This document shows positions 41,570 to 51,090 of a stretch of DNA of 64,000 bases, one piece after another (positions within the stretch are counted from its first letter, which is position 1; each line of letters starts with the position of its first letter). The notes beneath the pieces were generated by a model. It saw only the letters and a list, made by a program, of their open reading frames with translations, did not search any database and had not been told where the DNA came from. The position numbers and the translations under genes are program-made. The stretch is taken from contig JACKII010000002.1 in NCBI GenBank assembly GCA_020638555.1, positions 682,001-746,000 of the forward strand, in the 5' to 3' direction. Source of the DNA: Alphaproteobacteria bacterium. GTDB taxonomy: Bacteria; Pseudomonadota; Alphaproteobacteria; Bin95.

Positions 41570-42301
41570 ATGGCCCAGAACATTTACGACAACCCCGAAT
41601 TCTTTGCCGGCTATAGCGGCCTGAACCGTTCGGTGCGGGGGCTGGCGGGCGCGCCGGAATGGCCGTCGGTGCGGGCCCTGTTGCCGTCGCTGGCGGGCAA
41701 GCGGGTGGTCGATCTGGGCTGCGGCTTCGGTGCGTTCGCGCGCTGGGCGGCCGAGCAGGGGGCGGCCGAGGTGGTCGCGTTCGACCTCTCCGAGAACATG
41801 CTGGCACGGGCGCGGGCGGAGACCGCCGCGGAGCAGGTGCGCTATGGCCGGGCCGACCTGGAGGCGTTGGTGCTGCCGGAAGCGGCGTTCGATGTCGCCT
41901 ACAGCGCGCTCGCCTTCCACTATGTCGAGGATTTCGGGCGGCTGATGGCGACGGTGCGGGCCAGCCTGCGGCCGGGCGGAGTACTGGTGTTTACCATCGA
42001 GCACCCGATCTACATGGCGCCTGCCGAGCCGGGCTGGCAGACGGCGGCGGACGGGCGCCAAGTCTGGCCGCTGGACGGCTATGGCCGCGAGGGGCGGCGC
42101 GAAACGAACTGGTTCGCCGACGGGGTCGTCAAATATCACCGAACCTTGGGAACGACCTTGAACACTCTGATTCGGAGTGGATTTTCGATTTCACACGTCG
42201 AGGAGTGGCGGCCGAGCGACGCCCAGGTCGCGGCGGTGCCGGACTATGCGCCGGAGGTGGAGCGGCCCATGTTCCTGCTGGTCCGGGCGGACCGGCCCTA
42301 G
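41570..42301 (+). CDS. Class I SAM-dependent methyltransferase
   Basis: A 243-residue methyltransferase of the methyltransferase_11 type. Motif I is VVDLGCGFGAFARWA, then VAFDLSENMLARAR, with DVAYSALAFHYVEDF and LRPGGVLVFTIEHPIYM following. It ends EVERPMFLLVRADRP. Its start codon is at the edge of the AT-rich islet, so its original upstream region has been replaced. The substrate is unknown. Confidence 0.9.
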   Translation: MAQNIYDNPEFFAGYSGLNRSVRGLAGAPEWPSVRALLPSLAGKRVVDLGCGFGAFARWAAEQGAAEVVAFDLSENMLARARAETAAEQVRYGRADLEALVLPEAAFDVAYSALAFHYVEDFGRLMATVRASLRPGGVLVFTIEHPIYMAPAEPGWQTAADGRQVWPLDGYGREGRRETNWFADGVVKYHRTLGTTLNTLIRSGFSISHVEEWRPSDAQVAAVPDYAPEVERPMFLLVRADRP

Positions 42302-42495
42302 TGCGCTTTCGGCGCTGGTTGACTCACTCTCCTGCCCCATCTCCCGCGCAAGCGAGGACAGGGGAGATGGCGCGGTGAGCCAGCGGGAAAGGACTCTGCC
42401 CTGGGAGGCCCCGGCTCAGGGCCGGGGAAGCTGGAGAGGAGTCGGGAAGGTGGAGAGGAGCGGGGACGCTGGAGGGGGCCCGGGACGCTGTTCCG

Positions 42496-43863
42496 CTAAC
42501 GCCAGGCTTGCACCAGGGGCGCGATGGTTTGGGCGCGGTCGAGGGCGTCCACTTCGGCGATGAGTTTGCCGGCCTGCTCCGCGCCGATGACGGGATCGGC
42601 GCATGTGTGGAACTTGGCCGCCAGCTTGGCATGCTGGCGCGCGAGGTCGGTATCGGGAATGCCGGCGTCCCAGGAGCCGCGATGCACGACGCCGCTTTTC
42701 AGGTGCACGACCACGTCCGAGGTTTTCATCTCCATTTCCGGCCGGGCGACGATGCTGACACGGTCGAGCAGGTCGACCAGGGGCGGGTCGGCGACGGCGC
42801 GGTCGCTGTAGGTCTCCGGGTCGGCGGTGTCGGCGCCGGCCAGCGCCAGGGCCGAGCAGAATTTCAGGCTGAACTTGCCCTCCAGCCCGGTTTCCGGCCG
42901 GTCGATGCCGCAAATGTTCAGGTATTCGTTCTGCACCGCCACCTCGACCGATTCCACGTCGGCGGCGGCGAGGCCGGTGCTGCGGCGGATGTCCTGCAAT
43001 GCCTCGACCGAAGCGTGCACGCCGTGGCAGGCGGCGTGGTATTTGAACAGCACGTCGCTCACCTCATAGCGCTCGCCCAGGCCCGCCAGCGCCCGTTCCG
43101 CGCTGGGGCCGTCGGACTGGGTGGCGCCGAAGCCCAGCGGGCGCTCCAGCACGTCCGGGCGCGAGGTCAGGCCGCGGGCGGCCATCTGGGCGGCGAACAG
43201 GCCGTTCTGGGCGGCCTTGCCGGCGTGCATGGGCTTGCACATGGTGCCGAACATGGCGCGCAGCCCGGCCGCCTGGGTGCCGGCAATGCCCATGGCGACG
43301 GCACATTGCTCGGCGGAGAAGCCCAGCAAGTGGCCGGCCGCCACGGCGGCGCCGAAGGTGCCGTTGGTGGCGGTGGAGTGCCAGCCGCGCTCGTAATGGC
43401 CCTCGCCCATGAACTGGTTGACGCGGCATTCGACCTCGACACCGGCGACGAAGGCGGCGATCAGGTCGCGGCCGCTGCGCCCGTCTTTCTCCGCCAGGGC
43501 CAGCAACACCGGAGCGATGGGCGCGGTCGGGTGGCCGTGCAGGCGCTCCTGCACATCGTCATAGTCGAGCGCGTGCGAGGCGCTGCCGTTGATCAGCGCG
43601 GCCTGGCCGGCATTCACCTTGGTGGCCATGCCGACCACGGTCGCCTGCGGCGCGCCGCCGTCGGCGACGGCCTGGTCCAGCAGCATGCGCACCAGCGGCT
43701 CGTCGCGGCCGGCGATGGTGACGCCGAGCCAGTCGAGCAGGCAGTGCTTGGCGACCTCCACCACGTCGGCGGGCAGGTGTTCGAATCGGATCGCCATGGC
43801 GAATTCGGCCAAAGCCGCGGTGACGTCCTGGCGGATGGCGGGGGCGGACTGGGGCGTCGGCAT
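42496..43863 (-). CDS. MmgE/PrpD family protein
   Basis: A 455-residue protein of the MmgE/PrpD (2-methylcitrate dehydratase/cis-aconitate decarboxylase) superfamily. It has DWLGVTIAGRDEP, INGSASHALDYDDVQ, HPTAPIAPVLLALAE, the helix with GWHSTATNGTFGAAVAA, and MCKPMHAGKAAQNGLFAA. The ATG at 43863 has GGGAGG about 7 bases upstream. It dehydrates or decarboxylates a 2-hydroxy tricarboxylic acid or relative. Reading frames on the same strand stay open far upstream, but I reject that extension. Confidence 0.92.
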   Translation of the reverse strand: MPTPQSAPAIRQDVTAALAEFAMAIRFEHLPADVVEVAKHCLLDWLGVTIAGRDEPLVRMLLDQAVADGGAPQATVVGMATKVNAGQAALINGSASHALDYDDVQERLHGHPTAPIAPVLLALAEKDGRSGRDLIAAFVAGVEVECRVNQFMGEGHYERGWHSTATNGTFGAAVAAGHLLGFSAEQCAVAMGIAGTQAAGLRAMFGTMCKPMHAGKAAQNGLFAAQMAARGLTSRPDVLERPLGFGATQSDGPSAERALAGLGERYEVSDVLFKYHAACHGVHASVEALQDIRRSTGLAAADVESVEVAVQNEYLNICGIDRPETGLEGKFSLKFCSALALAGADTADPETYSDRAVADPPLVDLLDRVSIVARPEMEMKTSDVVVHLKSGVVHRGSWDAGIPDTDLARQHAKLAAKFHTCADPVIGAEQAGKLIAEVDALDRAQTIAPLVQAWR

Positions 43864-43980
43864 CGAATATCCTCCCAATGGCACTTTGGTGTGATAGCGT
43901 AGCCGCCCGCGCACGTCCGGTCGACAGGCATGGCCTGGCGCCTGGGCGGACAACCCTTTCGCGAAACCAGGGAGAGCCGG

Positions 43981-44685
43981 ATGAGCGGCGCCATGACCAC
44001 CATCACCATGAGCGGCGGCACGAAGGTGGAGGCCTATATGGCCAGGCCCGCGGGCAATGGCCCCTGGCCGGGCCTGGTGATCCTGTCGGAGGTCTACAAC
44101 GTCAACCACTGGGTGCGGGAAGTGGCGGATGGCTATGCCGAGCAGGGGTATCTGTGCCTGGCGCCGGACCTCTACTGGCGCCAGGAGCCGGGGCGCTATC
44201 TGAACTACAACCCGCACGACCAGCAGATCGCGCGTGGCCTCGGCTATGCCATGGACCTGGATGCGTTCACCGGCGACATGACCGATTATGTGAAGACGCT
44301 CGCGGACCGGGACGACTGCACCGGCAAGGTCGGGACCGTCGGCTATTGCCTGGGCGGCAAGCTGGTCTATCTGGCCATCGCCCGTGGGCTGGCGGATGCG
44401 GGCGTCGGCTATTACGCGGTGCAACTCGACAAGTTCCTGGGCGAGGCGGCCAACATGTCCCGCCCGCTGATGCTGCACTTTGCCGAACTGGACGAGCACG
44501 TGCCGCAGGCAACGGTGGCGCTGGTGAAGGACGCCGTGGCGGGCAAGCCGGGCGTGGCGGTCTACGACTATCCGGGCGCGGACCACGGCTTCAACCGCCA
44601 TGGCTATCCGCCCTACCATGAGGCGGCGGCGAAGGCGGCGCTGGAGCGCTCGCTCGCCTTTCTGGAGCGGCATTTGCGGGGGTAG
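43981..44685 (+). CDS. Dienelactone hydrolase family protein
   Basis: A 234-residue dienelactone hydrolase. The nucleophile is Cys in VGYCLGGKLVYL; other triad members are the Asp in FAELDEHVP and His in GADHGFNRHGYPPY. The ATG at 43981 follows GGGAGAG. It is divergent from the PrpD-family gene. It hydrolyses a lactone or ester. It leads a plus-strand run with an M20 peptidase and an esterase. Confidence 0.93.
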   Translation: MSGAMTTITMSGGTKVEAYMARPAGNGPWPGLVILSEVYNVNHWVREVADGYAEQGYLCLAPDLYWRQEPGRYLNYNPHDQQIARGLGYAMDLDAFTGDMTDYVKTLADRDDCTGKVGTVGYCLGGKLVYLAIARGLADAGVGYYAVQLDKFLGEAANMSRPLMLHFAELDEHVPQATVALVKDAVAGKPGVAVYDYPGADHGFNRHGYPPYHEAAAKAALERSLAFLERHLRG

Positions 44686-44742
44686 GGCGCGGCCGGTGCC
44701 TCTACGCTTGCCGGGGCGCGGCAAAACCTGTTTGGTGGCAGG

Positions 44743-46035
44743 ATGACGACGCCGCCAGACTATGATCACATCCGCGCCCGGGTCCGCTCGAAACAGGCCG
44801 ATCTGGTCGCCTTCGCGCAGGACCTGATCCGGGTGCCCTCGCTGAACCCGCCCGGCAAGGCTTATCGCGAAGCATGCGAAACGCTTGGCAATAGACTGAA
44901 ACAGCGGGGCTTTCAGGTGGAGTATATCCGGGGCGAGGGCGCGCCGGGCGACTCGGATCGGTATCCGCGCTGGAATGTGGTGGCCCGGCGCGAAGGCCGC
45001 TCGGCCGGGGCGTGCGTCCATTTCAACTCGCATATCGACGTGGTCGAGGTCGGCCATCGCTGGACCGTCGATCCGTTCGCCGGAACCGTGAAGGACGGCC
45101 GCCTTTATGGCCGGGGCGCGTGCGACATGAAGGGCGGGCTCGCCGCCAGCGTCATCGCCGCCGAGGCGCTGATCGAGGCCTGGCCGGATTTCCCCGGCGC
45201 CATCGAGATTTCCGGTACGGCGGACGAGGAATCCGGCGGCTATGGCGGCGTCGCGCATCTGGCGCGCATGGGACTGTTCTCCAAGCCACGGGTCGACCAT
45301 GTCATCATCCCGGAGCCGCTGAACAAGGACCGCATCTGCCTGGGCCATCGCGGCGTCTGGTGGGCGGAGATCGAGACGCACGGCCATATCGCCCACGGCT
45401 CCATGCCGTTTCTGGGCGACAATGCGGTCCGGCATATGGGGGCCGTGTTGCAGGCGTTCGAGACCGAGCTGTTTCCGGCGCTGGCCGCGCGCCAGACCGC
45501 CATGCCGGTGGTGCCGGAAGGGGCCAAGGCCTCGACCCTGAACATCAACTCGATCCATGCCGGCCCGCCGGAGGACGATTCCTATGACGGCCTGCCGGCG
45601 CCGGTGGTGCCGGACCGGGCGCGCATGGTGATCGACCGGCGCTTTCTGATCGAGGAAAGGCTGGCCGACGTGAAGGGCGAGGTGCGGGCGCTGCTGGACC
45701 GGCTGGCGGCGAGCCGGCCGGATTTCCGCTATGACCTGCGCGACATTTTCGAGGTGATTCCGACCCAGACGGCGGAGGACGCCGCCGTGGTGCGGGCGGT
45801 GGCCGACGGCATCGGGCAGGTGCTGGGGAAGGCGCCGGAACTGGTCGTCTCTCCGGGGACTTACGACCAGAAGCACATTGCGCGGATCGGCCATCTGCAC
45901 GACTGCATCGCCTACGGTCCCGGCATTCTCGACCTGGCGCACCAGCCGGACGAGTTCGTCGGCATCCAGGACATGGTCGACAGCGCCGAGGTGATGGCGC
46001 TGGCGCTCTGCCAGTTGCTGCCGCGGCCGGGGTGA
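44743..46035 (+). CDS. M20 family peptidase (ArgE/DapE-type deacylase)
   Basis: A 430-residue M20 metallopeptidase. Zinc-ligand motifs are in order: FNSHIDVV, GRGACDMKGG, TADEESGGYGG, and a C-terminal AYGPGILDLAHQPDEFV with the last His. It deacylates an N-acyl amino acid or dipeptide; annotation as acetylornithine deacetylase or succinyl-diaminopimelate desuccinylase would be over-specific here. It follows the dienelactone hydrolase by 57 bases. Confidence 0.92.
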   Translation: MTTPPDYDHIRARVRSKQADLVAFAQDLIRVPSLNPPGKAYREACETLGNRLKQRGFQVEYIRGEGAPGDSDRYPRWNVVARREGRSAGACVHFNSHIDVVEVGHRWTVDPFAGTVKDGRLYGRGACDMKGGLAASVIAAEALIEAWPDFPGAIEISGTADEESGGYGGVAHLARMGLFSKPRVDHVIIPEPLNKDRICLGHRGVWWAEIETHGHIAHGSMPFLGDNAVRHMGAVLQAFETELFPALAARQTAMPVVPEGAKASTLNINSIHAGPPEDDSYDGLPAPVVPDRARMVIDRRFLIEERLADVKGEVRALLDRLAASRPDFRYDLRDIFEVIPTQTAEDAAVVRAVADGIGQVLGKAPELVVSPGTYDQKHIARIGHLHDCIAYGPGILDLAHQPDEFVGIQDMVDSAEVMALALCQLLPRPG

Positions 46036-46155
46036 CACACGGCCGTCGGGTCCGGAACGGAGGCGCGGCGTTGGAGCCTCGGGCTTGTGGGTTTCGCATG
46101 CGGGACGGGGATACCATCTAAGGGCCAGACGATTCCCCCGACAGGTGGCAGTCAA

Positions 46156-47058
46156 ATGGCAGAACTGGCCCGAGCGGAAGCGCTGGATCGATTTCTGATT
46201 TCGCGGGCGAAAGGCCTTGCCGTCGATATCGCGGGGCGTGTGCTGGCCGCGACCTCGCCCTTGAATGCGCTCGACTGGTTGGTGCCGAAGGAGGGCTATG
46301 CGGTCACGCGCGGGCTGGCCTTCGGCTCGGAGCCGCGGCAGGCGCTCGACCTGTATCGCCCGGCGCAGGGCGAGGGGCCGTTTCCGGTGGTGGTGTTCTT
46401 CTATGGCGGCAGTTGGCGCTGGGGCTCGCGCGACCAGTACCGGTTCGTGGGCGAGGCGCTGACGCGCCGGGGGTTCGTGGTCGCGGTGGCCGACTACCGG
46501 CTGCATCCGGACGTGCGCTTCCCCGCCTTCGTGGAGGACGGCGCCGCGGCGGTGGCCTGGGTCCGGCGGCACGTGGCCGACTATGGCGGCGACCCGGCGG
46601 CGATGTTCGTCATGGGGCATTCGGCGGGCGCACACACCGGCGCCCTGCTGGCGCTGGACCAGCGCTATCTGGGCGCCCATGGCCTGTCGCCGATGGACCT
46701 GTCTGGAATGATAGGAATGTCAGGTCCTTATGCGGTTAACCTCATCGAGTACGATAGCGTGCGCTCGGTGTTTGCGCGCTGGCCGGAGCCGATGGACACC
46801 GTCCCGCTCTCGTTCGTGCGGGGGGATGCGCCGCCGATGCTGCTGTTGCACGGCTTGAAGGACACGCTGGTCTCTCCGCTTAACACCACCCGCTTTGCCG
46901 AGGCGTTGCGGGCGGAGGGCGCGCGGGTGGCGACCGATTTGGTGCCGGGCATCGGCCACTACCGCATCATGGCGGCGGTGGCGAAGCCGTTCGAGCGGCT
47001 GGCACCGGTGGCGGATCGGATCGCGGGCTTTGTGCGCCGGCCGGATGCGGTCGGCTGA
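46156..47058 (+). CDS. Alpha/beta hydrolase (esterase/lipase, HSL-like)
   Basis: A 300-residue esterase. It has VVFFYGGSWRWGSRD (oxyanion hole), the nucleophile elbow VMGHSAGAHTGAL, an acid in LHGLKDTLVSP and the His in GIGHYRIM. I start it at the ATG at 46156 (MAELARAEALDRF). It is close to carboxylesterases with an N-terminal helix. It converges on a secreted-protein gene with a 12-base gap. Confidence 0.9.
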   Translation: MAELARAEALDRFLISRAKGLAVDIAGRVLAATSPLNALDWLVPKEGYAVTRGLAFGSEPRQALDLYRPAQGEGPFPVVVFFYGGSWRWGSRDQYRFVGEALTRRGFVVAVADYRLHPDVRFPAFVEDGAAAVAWVRRHVADYGGDPAAMFVMGHSAGAHTGALLALDQRYLGAHGLSPMDLSGMIGMSGPYAVNLIEYDSVRSVFARWPEPMDTVPLSFVRGDAPPMLLLHGLKDTLVSPLNTTRFAEALRAEGARVATDLVPGIGHYRIMAAVAKPFERLAPVADRIAGFVRRPDAVG

Positions 47059-47070
47059 TCGCCGTTCCTT

Positions 47071-47571
47071 CTACTTCGCGGCTTCGAGTTTCGGCGCGAC
47101 GAAGTGGATCTGATGCGCGAATTCGCGGCCGTTGGTGATGGTCAACTGTTTGAACCCCAGCATGTAGCAGAGGTCGAAAAAGGTGTAGTGCTGGTCCGGG
47201 TCGATATCCTGGAACAGCGGCGTGGCGCGCGTCAGCGCTGTCATGGCCGCCATCAGGGCGCGGGTGCGGTAGATGGTATCGTAAAACCCGTCGCGCACGC
47301 CGACGATGATGAGCTTTTCGGCCTCCGCGCCCTTGGCGAAGATCGCATAGGTCGGCGGGTAGGGGCGCGATGCGATTTCCTTGATGATGCCGTCGATGAA
47401 GGTCAGGCGGCGGCTGCGGCTGTTGCCGTCGAGCAGCGGCGCCCGGGCCTCGTAGTCTTCCATCACGTCCGGCGGCGGATAATAGTAGCCGACATGCTGG
47501 TCTTCGGCGCGAGCCACGCCCGCAGCCGCGACGAAAACAACGAAAATCGCAAGCAAAAACGACGGGCGCAT
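47071..47571 (-). CDS. Exported protein of unknown function
   Basis: A 166-residue protein with a clear signal peptide (MRPSFLLAIFVVFVAAAGV, cleavage likely after A-R-A at residue 22). The mature part has YYYPPPDVMEDYEARAPLL, a conserved-looking basic patch (SRSRRLTF), YAIFAKGAEAEKLIIVG and YTFFDLCYMLGFKQLTI. It may be periplasmic or membrane-anchored by the leader. I do not recognise the family. GGGAGAA upstream supports the start at 47571. It is divergent from the second thiolase-like gene. Confidence 0.8.
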   Translation of the reverse strand: MRPSFLLAIFVVFVAAAGVARAEDQHVGYYYPPPDVMEDYEARAPLLDGNSRSRRLTFIDGIIKEIASRPYPPTYAIFAKGAEAEKLIIVGVRDGFYDTIYRTRALMAAMTALTRATPLFQDIDPDQHYTFFDLCYMLGFKQLTITNGREFAHQIHFVAPKLEAAK

Positions 47572-47724
47572 CCGGTTTCTCCCAGGGGGCGACGGCCCAT
47601 AAGGACGTGCTTCCGGCGGTCCTGTCAACGGTCGCGACACGAGGGGCGCACAAGCCGCCTTGACACGGACGCGGCGGGCGGGTTGCTTGGCCTGCGAAAC
47701 TGCCCGCGACGAGGAAACGTAGCC

Positions 47725-48903
47725 GTGTCCCGCCAACCCGTTATCGTCGGTGTCAGCGATGCGCCGACCCATGAGCGCGGCCGCGCCCTGCCCGGTACGC
47801 ACGTGCTCAACATGCAGCGCGACTGCGCCAACGAGGCCCTGGCGGAGGCCGGTCTGACCATGGCCGATGTCGATGGCCTGGCGGTGGCGGGCATGTGGGG
47901 CATGCCGGGGCCGGGCGCCATGCAGCCGAACCTGCTGACCGAATATCTGGGCATCCGCTTTCCGAAATGGCTGGACGGCACCAATGTCGGCGGGTCGGCC
48001 TTCGTGCTGCATGCGGGCCACGCCTACGAGATGATCAAGGCGGGCGTCTGCGACACGGTGCTGATCCTCTATGGCTCGATGCAGAAAAGCCAGGCGGCGC
48101 GCTCGCTGGGCGGCCGGCCGGCGCTGTTCTCGAACCAGTGGGACATGGTTTCGGGCCTGCCGTCGCCGGCCGGGGCCTATGCCATGGCCGCCAACCGGCA
48201 CATGCACGACTACGGCTCCACGCGCGAGACGCTGGCGGAAATCGCGGTGGCGACGCGAGCCTGGGCCGGGCTGAACCCGAAGGCGGCGTTCCGCGACCCG
48301 ATGAGCATCGACGACGTGCTGGGCGCGGCGCCGATCGTCGACCCGCTGGGCCGCTATGACTGCTGTCTGGTGACCGACGGCGGCGGTGCGGTGGTGATGA
48401 CGACGGAGGAGCGCGCGCGCGACCTCAAGACCAAGCCGATCTATGTGCTGGGCCACGGCGAGAGCGCCAGCCACGTCAACATCAACTACATGCCGAACAT
48501 GGCGCATCTGGAGGTGGCGGAGCACGCCTCGAAGCGGGCCTATGCCCAGGCGGGCCGCGGCCCCGACGCCATGGACATGGCCATGATCTATGACAGCTTC
48601 ACCATCACGGTGCTGCTGACCATGGAGGCGCTGGGGCTCTGCGGCATCGGCGAGGGCAAGGATTTCGTCAAGGGCCAGCGCACCGCGCCGGGCGGCGAAT
48701 TCCCGATGAACACCAATGGCGGCGGGCTTTCCTATTGCCACCCCGGCATGTACGGCATTTTCCTGCTGATCGAGGCGACGCGCCAGTTGCGCGGCGACGC
48801 CGGCGAGCGGCAGGTGCAGGGCCTGACCAACGCGGTCTGCCACGGCACCGGCGGCGTGCTGTCGTCGGGCGCGACCGTCGTGCTTTCCAACACCAGGGAC
48901 TGA
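47725..48903 (+). CDS. Thiolase-like protein lacking the nucleophilic Cys (Ltp2-like), copy 2
   Basis: A 392-residue thiolase-fold protein. The start is a GTG at 47725 with GAGGAAA about 7 bases upstream; the family N-terminus (SRQPVIVGVSDAPTHER) begins there. The nucleophile region reads DGTNVGGSAFVLHAGHA, with no cysteine. The C-terminal NTNGGGLSYCHPGMYG is conserved. As with copy 1, it is followed by a DUF35 gene (13 bases later), so I predict an Ltp2-ChsH2-type retro-aldolase or acyl-CoA complex. Confidence 0.85.
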   Translation: MSRQPVIVGVSDAPTHERGRALPGTHVLNMQRDCANEALAEAGLTMADVDGLAVAGMWGMPGPGAMQPNLLTEYLGIRFPKWLDGTNVGGSAFVLHAGHAYEMIKAGVCDTVLILYGSMQKSQAARSLGGRPALFSNQWDMVSGLPSPAGAYAMAANRHMHDYGSTRETLAEIAVATRAWAGLNPKAAFRDPMSIDDVLGAAPIVDPLGRYDCCLVTDGGGAVVMTTEERARDLKTKPIYVLGHGESASHVNINYMPNMAHLEVAEHASKRAYAQAGRGPDAMDMAMIYDSFTITVLLTMEALGLCGIGEGKDFVKGQRTAPGGEFPMNTNGGGLSYCHPGMYGIFLLIEATRQLRGDAGERQVQGLTNAVCHGTGGVLSSGATVVLSNTRD

Positions 48904-48916
48904 GGGAACCCCAGCA

Positions 48917-49321
48917 ATGAGCTACAACAAGCCGGTTCCCGCCATCGACCCCGACAGCGCCCCTTATTGGGAGGGGGCCAAAGCCGGGAAGCTGATGATC
49001 CAGCGCTGCAAGGCGACGGGACAAGCCTTTCTGTATAGCCGCCAATTGGTGCCCGGCGTGGTCGAGAGCGAGGTGGAGTGGATCGAGGCCAGCGGCAAGG
49101 GCACGATCTATTCCTTCACCGTCGCGCGCCGGCCTGCGGGGCAGGCCTTCGCCGACGTGACGCCCTATGTCATCGTCTCGGTCGAGCTGGAGGAAGGGGC
49201 GCGTGTGATGAGCAATCTCGTCACCGACGATCCGGACAGCGTCGCCATCGGCCAGCCGGTCGAGGTGGTGTTCGACGCGGTGACGGACGACCTCACCATC
49301 CCCAAATTCAAGCGCATCTGA
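48917..49321 (+). CDS. DUF35 (Zn-ribbon/OB-fold) partner protein, copy 2
   Basis: A 134-residue DUF35 protein: helix (AKAGKLMIQRCKATGQAFL), remnant ribbon with one Cys, and an OB-fold (GKGTIYSFTVARRPA, VEVVFDAVTDDLTIPKFKR). The zinc ligands are mostly lost. It is the likely partner of the thiolase-like gene immediately upstream. Shorter than copy 1 because it lacks the long C-terminal extension. Confidence 0.88.
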   Translation: MSYNKPVPAIDPDSAPYWEGAKAGKLMIQRCKATGQAFLYSRQLVPGVVESEVEWIEASGKGTIYSFTVARRPAGQAFADVTPYVIVSVELEEGARVMSNLVTDDPDSVAIGQPVEVVFDAVTDDLTIPKFKRI

Positions 49322-49407
49322 GCAGGCCGGGCGACACGGCGCAGCGGGCTCGGAGCCGCAAGCCGGGTTCGGCTCTCAATAAGGACAAGAAAGGGACCGT
49401 GCCCCGC

Positions 49408-50406
49408 ATGTGGAAACGTATCGGCCATATCGCCGGCATTCTGGTTGGCATTGGCGTGTCTGCGGCGGCGGTCTGGGTGCTCTGGAAGCAGATCCAGGTG
49501 CTGAAATACGACGCGGTCGTGACGCAGTTCCACGACCTGTCGCTTTCGCGCATCCTGCTGGCGCTGGCCTGCACCGCAGGCGCCTATCTCACTCTATCCG
49601 TGTACGATTCGACCGCGTTCCGCTACATCAAGCGCGAGATGCGGTTTTTGCGCATCATGCTGGTCGCGTTCATCTCCTATGCCTTCAGCCACAATCTGGG
49701 CTTTGGCGCGGTAACGGGAAACTCGGTGCGCTACCGGTTTTTCAGCCAGTGGAAGGTGCCGCTGGTCGATATCGCCCGGGTGGTGGTGTTCGGCGGTACC
49801 GCCTATGTGCTGGGCATCGTCACCATTGCCGGCCTGTTGATCCTGCGGAATGCGCAGCATCTGGCGCTGGCGACGAACCTGCCGGTGTCGTCGGCCTATC
49901 TGATCGGCGTGGGCGCGGCTCTGGTCGGCAGCGTCTATCTGGTCTGGAGCGTGGCGAAATGGCCGACGATCAGCCTGAAGGGCGTGGAGTTGCCGCCGCC
50001 GGGGCTGGGCATCGTCACGGTGCAGTTCGCCGCCGCCGCGGTGGAGTGGGGGTTTGCCGCCGGGGCGCTGTTTTTCCTGCTGCCGGTGCATGGCGGGCTC
50101 GACTACTGGCATTTCATCGGCATTTTCGTGATCGCCTATGTCAGCGGCATGATCAGCCAGGTTCCGGGCGGGCTGGGCGTGTTCGAGGCGGTGCTGCTGC
50201 TGCTGCTGCCGGAGGATATCACCCGCGAGACCATCGTTGCCGCGGTGCTCACCTATCGCGCCGTGTATTTCCTGCTGCCGCTGCTGGTCGCCGCGGCGCT
50301 GATGGTGACGGCGGAGGTGACGATCCAGGGCCGGGTGGCGACCCGCTGGGCCTGGTGGCGCCGGCAGAAGCGGCGCGGGCGGGCGCAGAACGGGCAGACC
50401 GGCTGA
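49408..50406 (+). CDS. Flippase-like membrane protein (lysylphosphatidylglycerol synthase TM region/UPF0104)
   Basis: A ~332-residue polytopic protein with about eight transmembrane helices, starting MWKRIGHIAGILVGIG. It has the UPF0104/YbhN pattern: YAFSHNLGFGAVTGNSVRYR, QVPGGLGVFEAVLLLLLP and a C-terminal basic tail. This family is related to the membrane part of MprF and is often tied to lipid flipping. The start is ATG 49408 or GTG 49399. Function is inferred from family membership. Confidence 0.82.
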   Translation: MWKRIGHIAGILVGIGVSAAAVWVLWKQIQVLKYDAVVTQFHDLSLSRILLALACTAGAYLTLSVYDSTAFRYIKREMRFLRIMLVAFISYAFSHNLGFGAVTGNSVRYRFFSQWKVPLVDIARVVVFGGTAYVLGIVTIAGLLILRNAQHLALATNLPVSSAYLIGVGAALVGSVYLVWSVAKWPTISLKGVELPPPGLGIVTVQFAAAAVEWGFAAGALFFLLPVHGGLDYWHFIGIFVIAYVSGMISQVPGGLGVFEAVLLLLLPEDITRETIVAAVLTYRAVYFLLPLLVAAALMVTAEVTIQGRVATRWAWWRRQKRRGRAQNGQTG

Positions 50407-50512
50407 CGGCCCGGCTGATGGTCGCCGCAGCGACCGGCTGGCTTGTCGGGGCAAAGCCAGTCTATCATGTCGCCGCGCAGGACTTACGCACCGGAGAGGG
50501 GAGTGATCCGGC

Positions 50513-50911
50513 ATGACGATGACGGTGTTGCAACCGGAGGGCTGGCCACGGCCGCCGGGGTTTTCCAACGGCACGGCCGCCGACGGCCGGCACGTGTTCG
50601 TGGCGGGGCAGGTGGGAATCGATCCGACCACCGGCACCATGGCCGATTCGTTTGCCGGTCAGTGCCGGCAGGCGCTGGCGAACGTGCTGGCGGTTCTGGC
50701 CGAAGCGGATGCCGGCCCGGAGCATGTGGCGAAGCTGACCTGGTTCGTCACCTCGATCGCGGCCTACCGCGAGGCGGGCCGGGCGCTGGGCGATGCCTGG
50801 AAGGCGACCATGGGCCGAAATTTTCCGGCCATCACGCTGGTGGAGGTGACCGCGCTGCTGGCCGAGGGCGCCATGGTGGAAATCGAGGCGCATGCGGTGA
50901 TCGCCGCTTAA
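50513..50911 (+). CDS. RidA/YjgF/YER057c/UK114 family protein
   Basis: A 132-residue RidA-family protein. It has HVFVAGQVGID, the Q-ALANVLAVLAEADAG helix, and FPAITLVEVTALL; the arginine used by true RidA enamine deaminases is not clear, so it may be a paralogue. A good GGAGAGGGGAG is upstream. Its role may be in deaminating reactive enamines or a more specific one. Confidence 0.9.
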   Translation: MTMTVLQPEGWPRPPGFSNGTAADGRHVFVAGQVGIDPTTGTMADSFAGQCRQALANVLAVLAEADAGPEHVAKLTWFVTSIAAYREAGRALGDAWKATMGRNFPAITLVEVTALLAEGAMVEIEAHAVIAA

Positions 50912-50925
50912 GACGTCATGTCGGG

Positions 50926-50962
50926 ATTTTGGGGTTGCCCTTTGCGCAATCCCCACGAAAAT
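50926..50962. terminator. Stem-loop after the RidA-family gene
   Basis: ATTTTGGGGTTGC and GCAATCCCCACGAAAAT pair with a one-base bulge around a small loop, about 15 bases after the RidA stop codon. It ends in A-rich sequence on the plus strand rather than T, so a plus-strand terminator role is uncertain. Confidence 0.4.
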
Positions 50963-51005
50963 ACGGCAATGGTAACAGAACCGTGTGCGGAGCGAGAGTG
51001 ATCTC

Positions 51006-51034
51006 TTGATCCGGACCGGGTTCCTGCGGATAAA
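51006..51034 (+). promoter_or_regulatory. Possible sigma70-type promoter of the cyclopropane synthase gene
   Basis: TTGATC (51006-51011), a 17-base spacer and GATAAA (51029-51034) match -35 and -10 boxes loosely. The cfa start codon lies 57 bases downstream. Confidence 0.3.
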
Positions 51035-51090
51035 TGGAGCGAAATGCCAGTGAAGCACCGCCCTGAGGCAGCACCTAGGGAAACGACACG

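Noticed and set aside
42496..46680. A 1394-residue minus-strand open frame extending the MmgE/PrpD gene upstream
   Set aside because: The MmgE/PrpD family N-terminus begins at the ATG at 43863 with its own ribosome site; the upstream part runs antisense through dienelactone hydrolase and M20 peptidase genes and is low-complexity Arg/Gly/His sequence.
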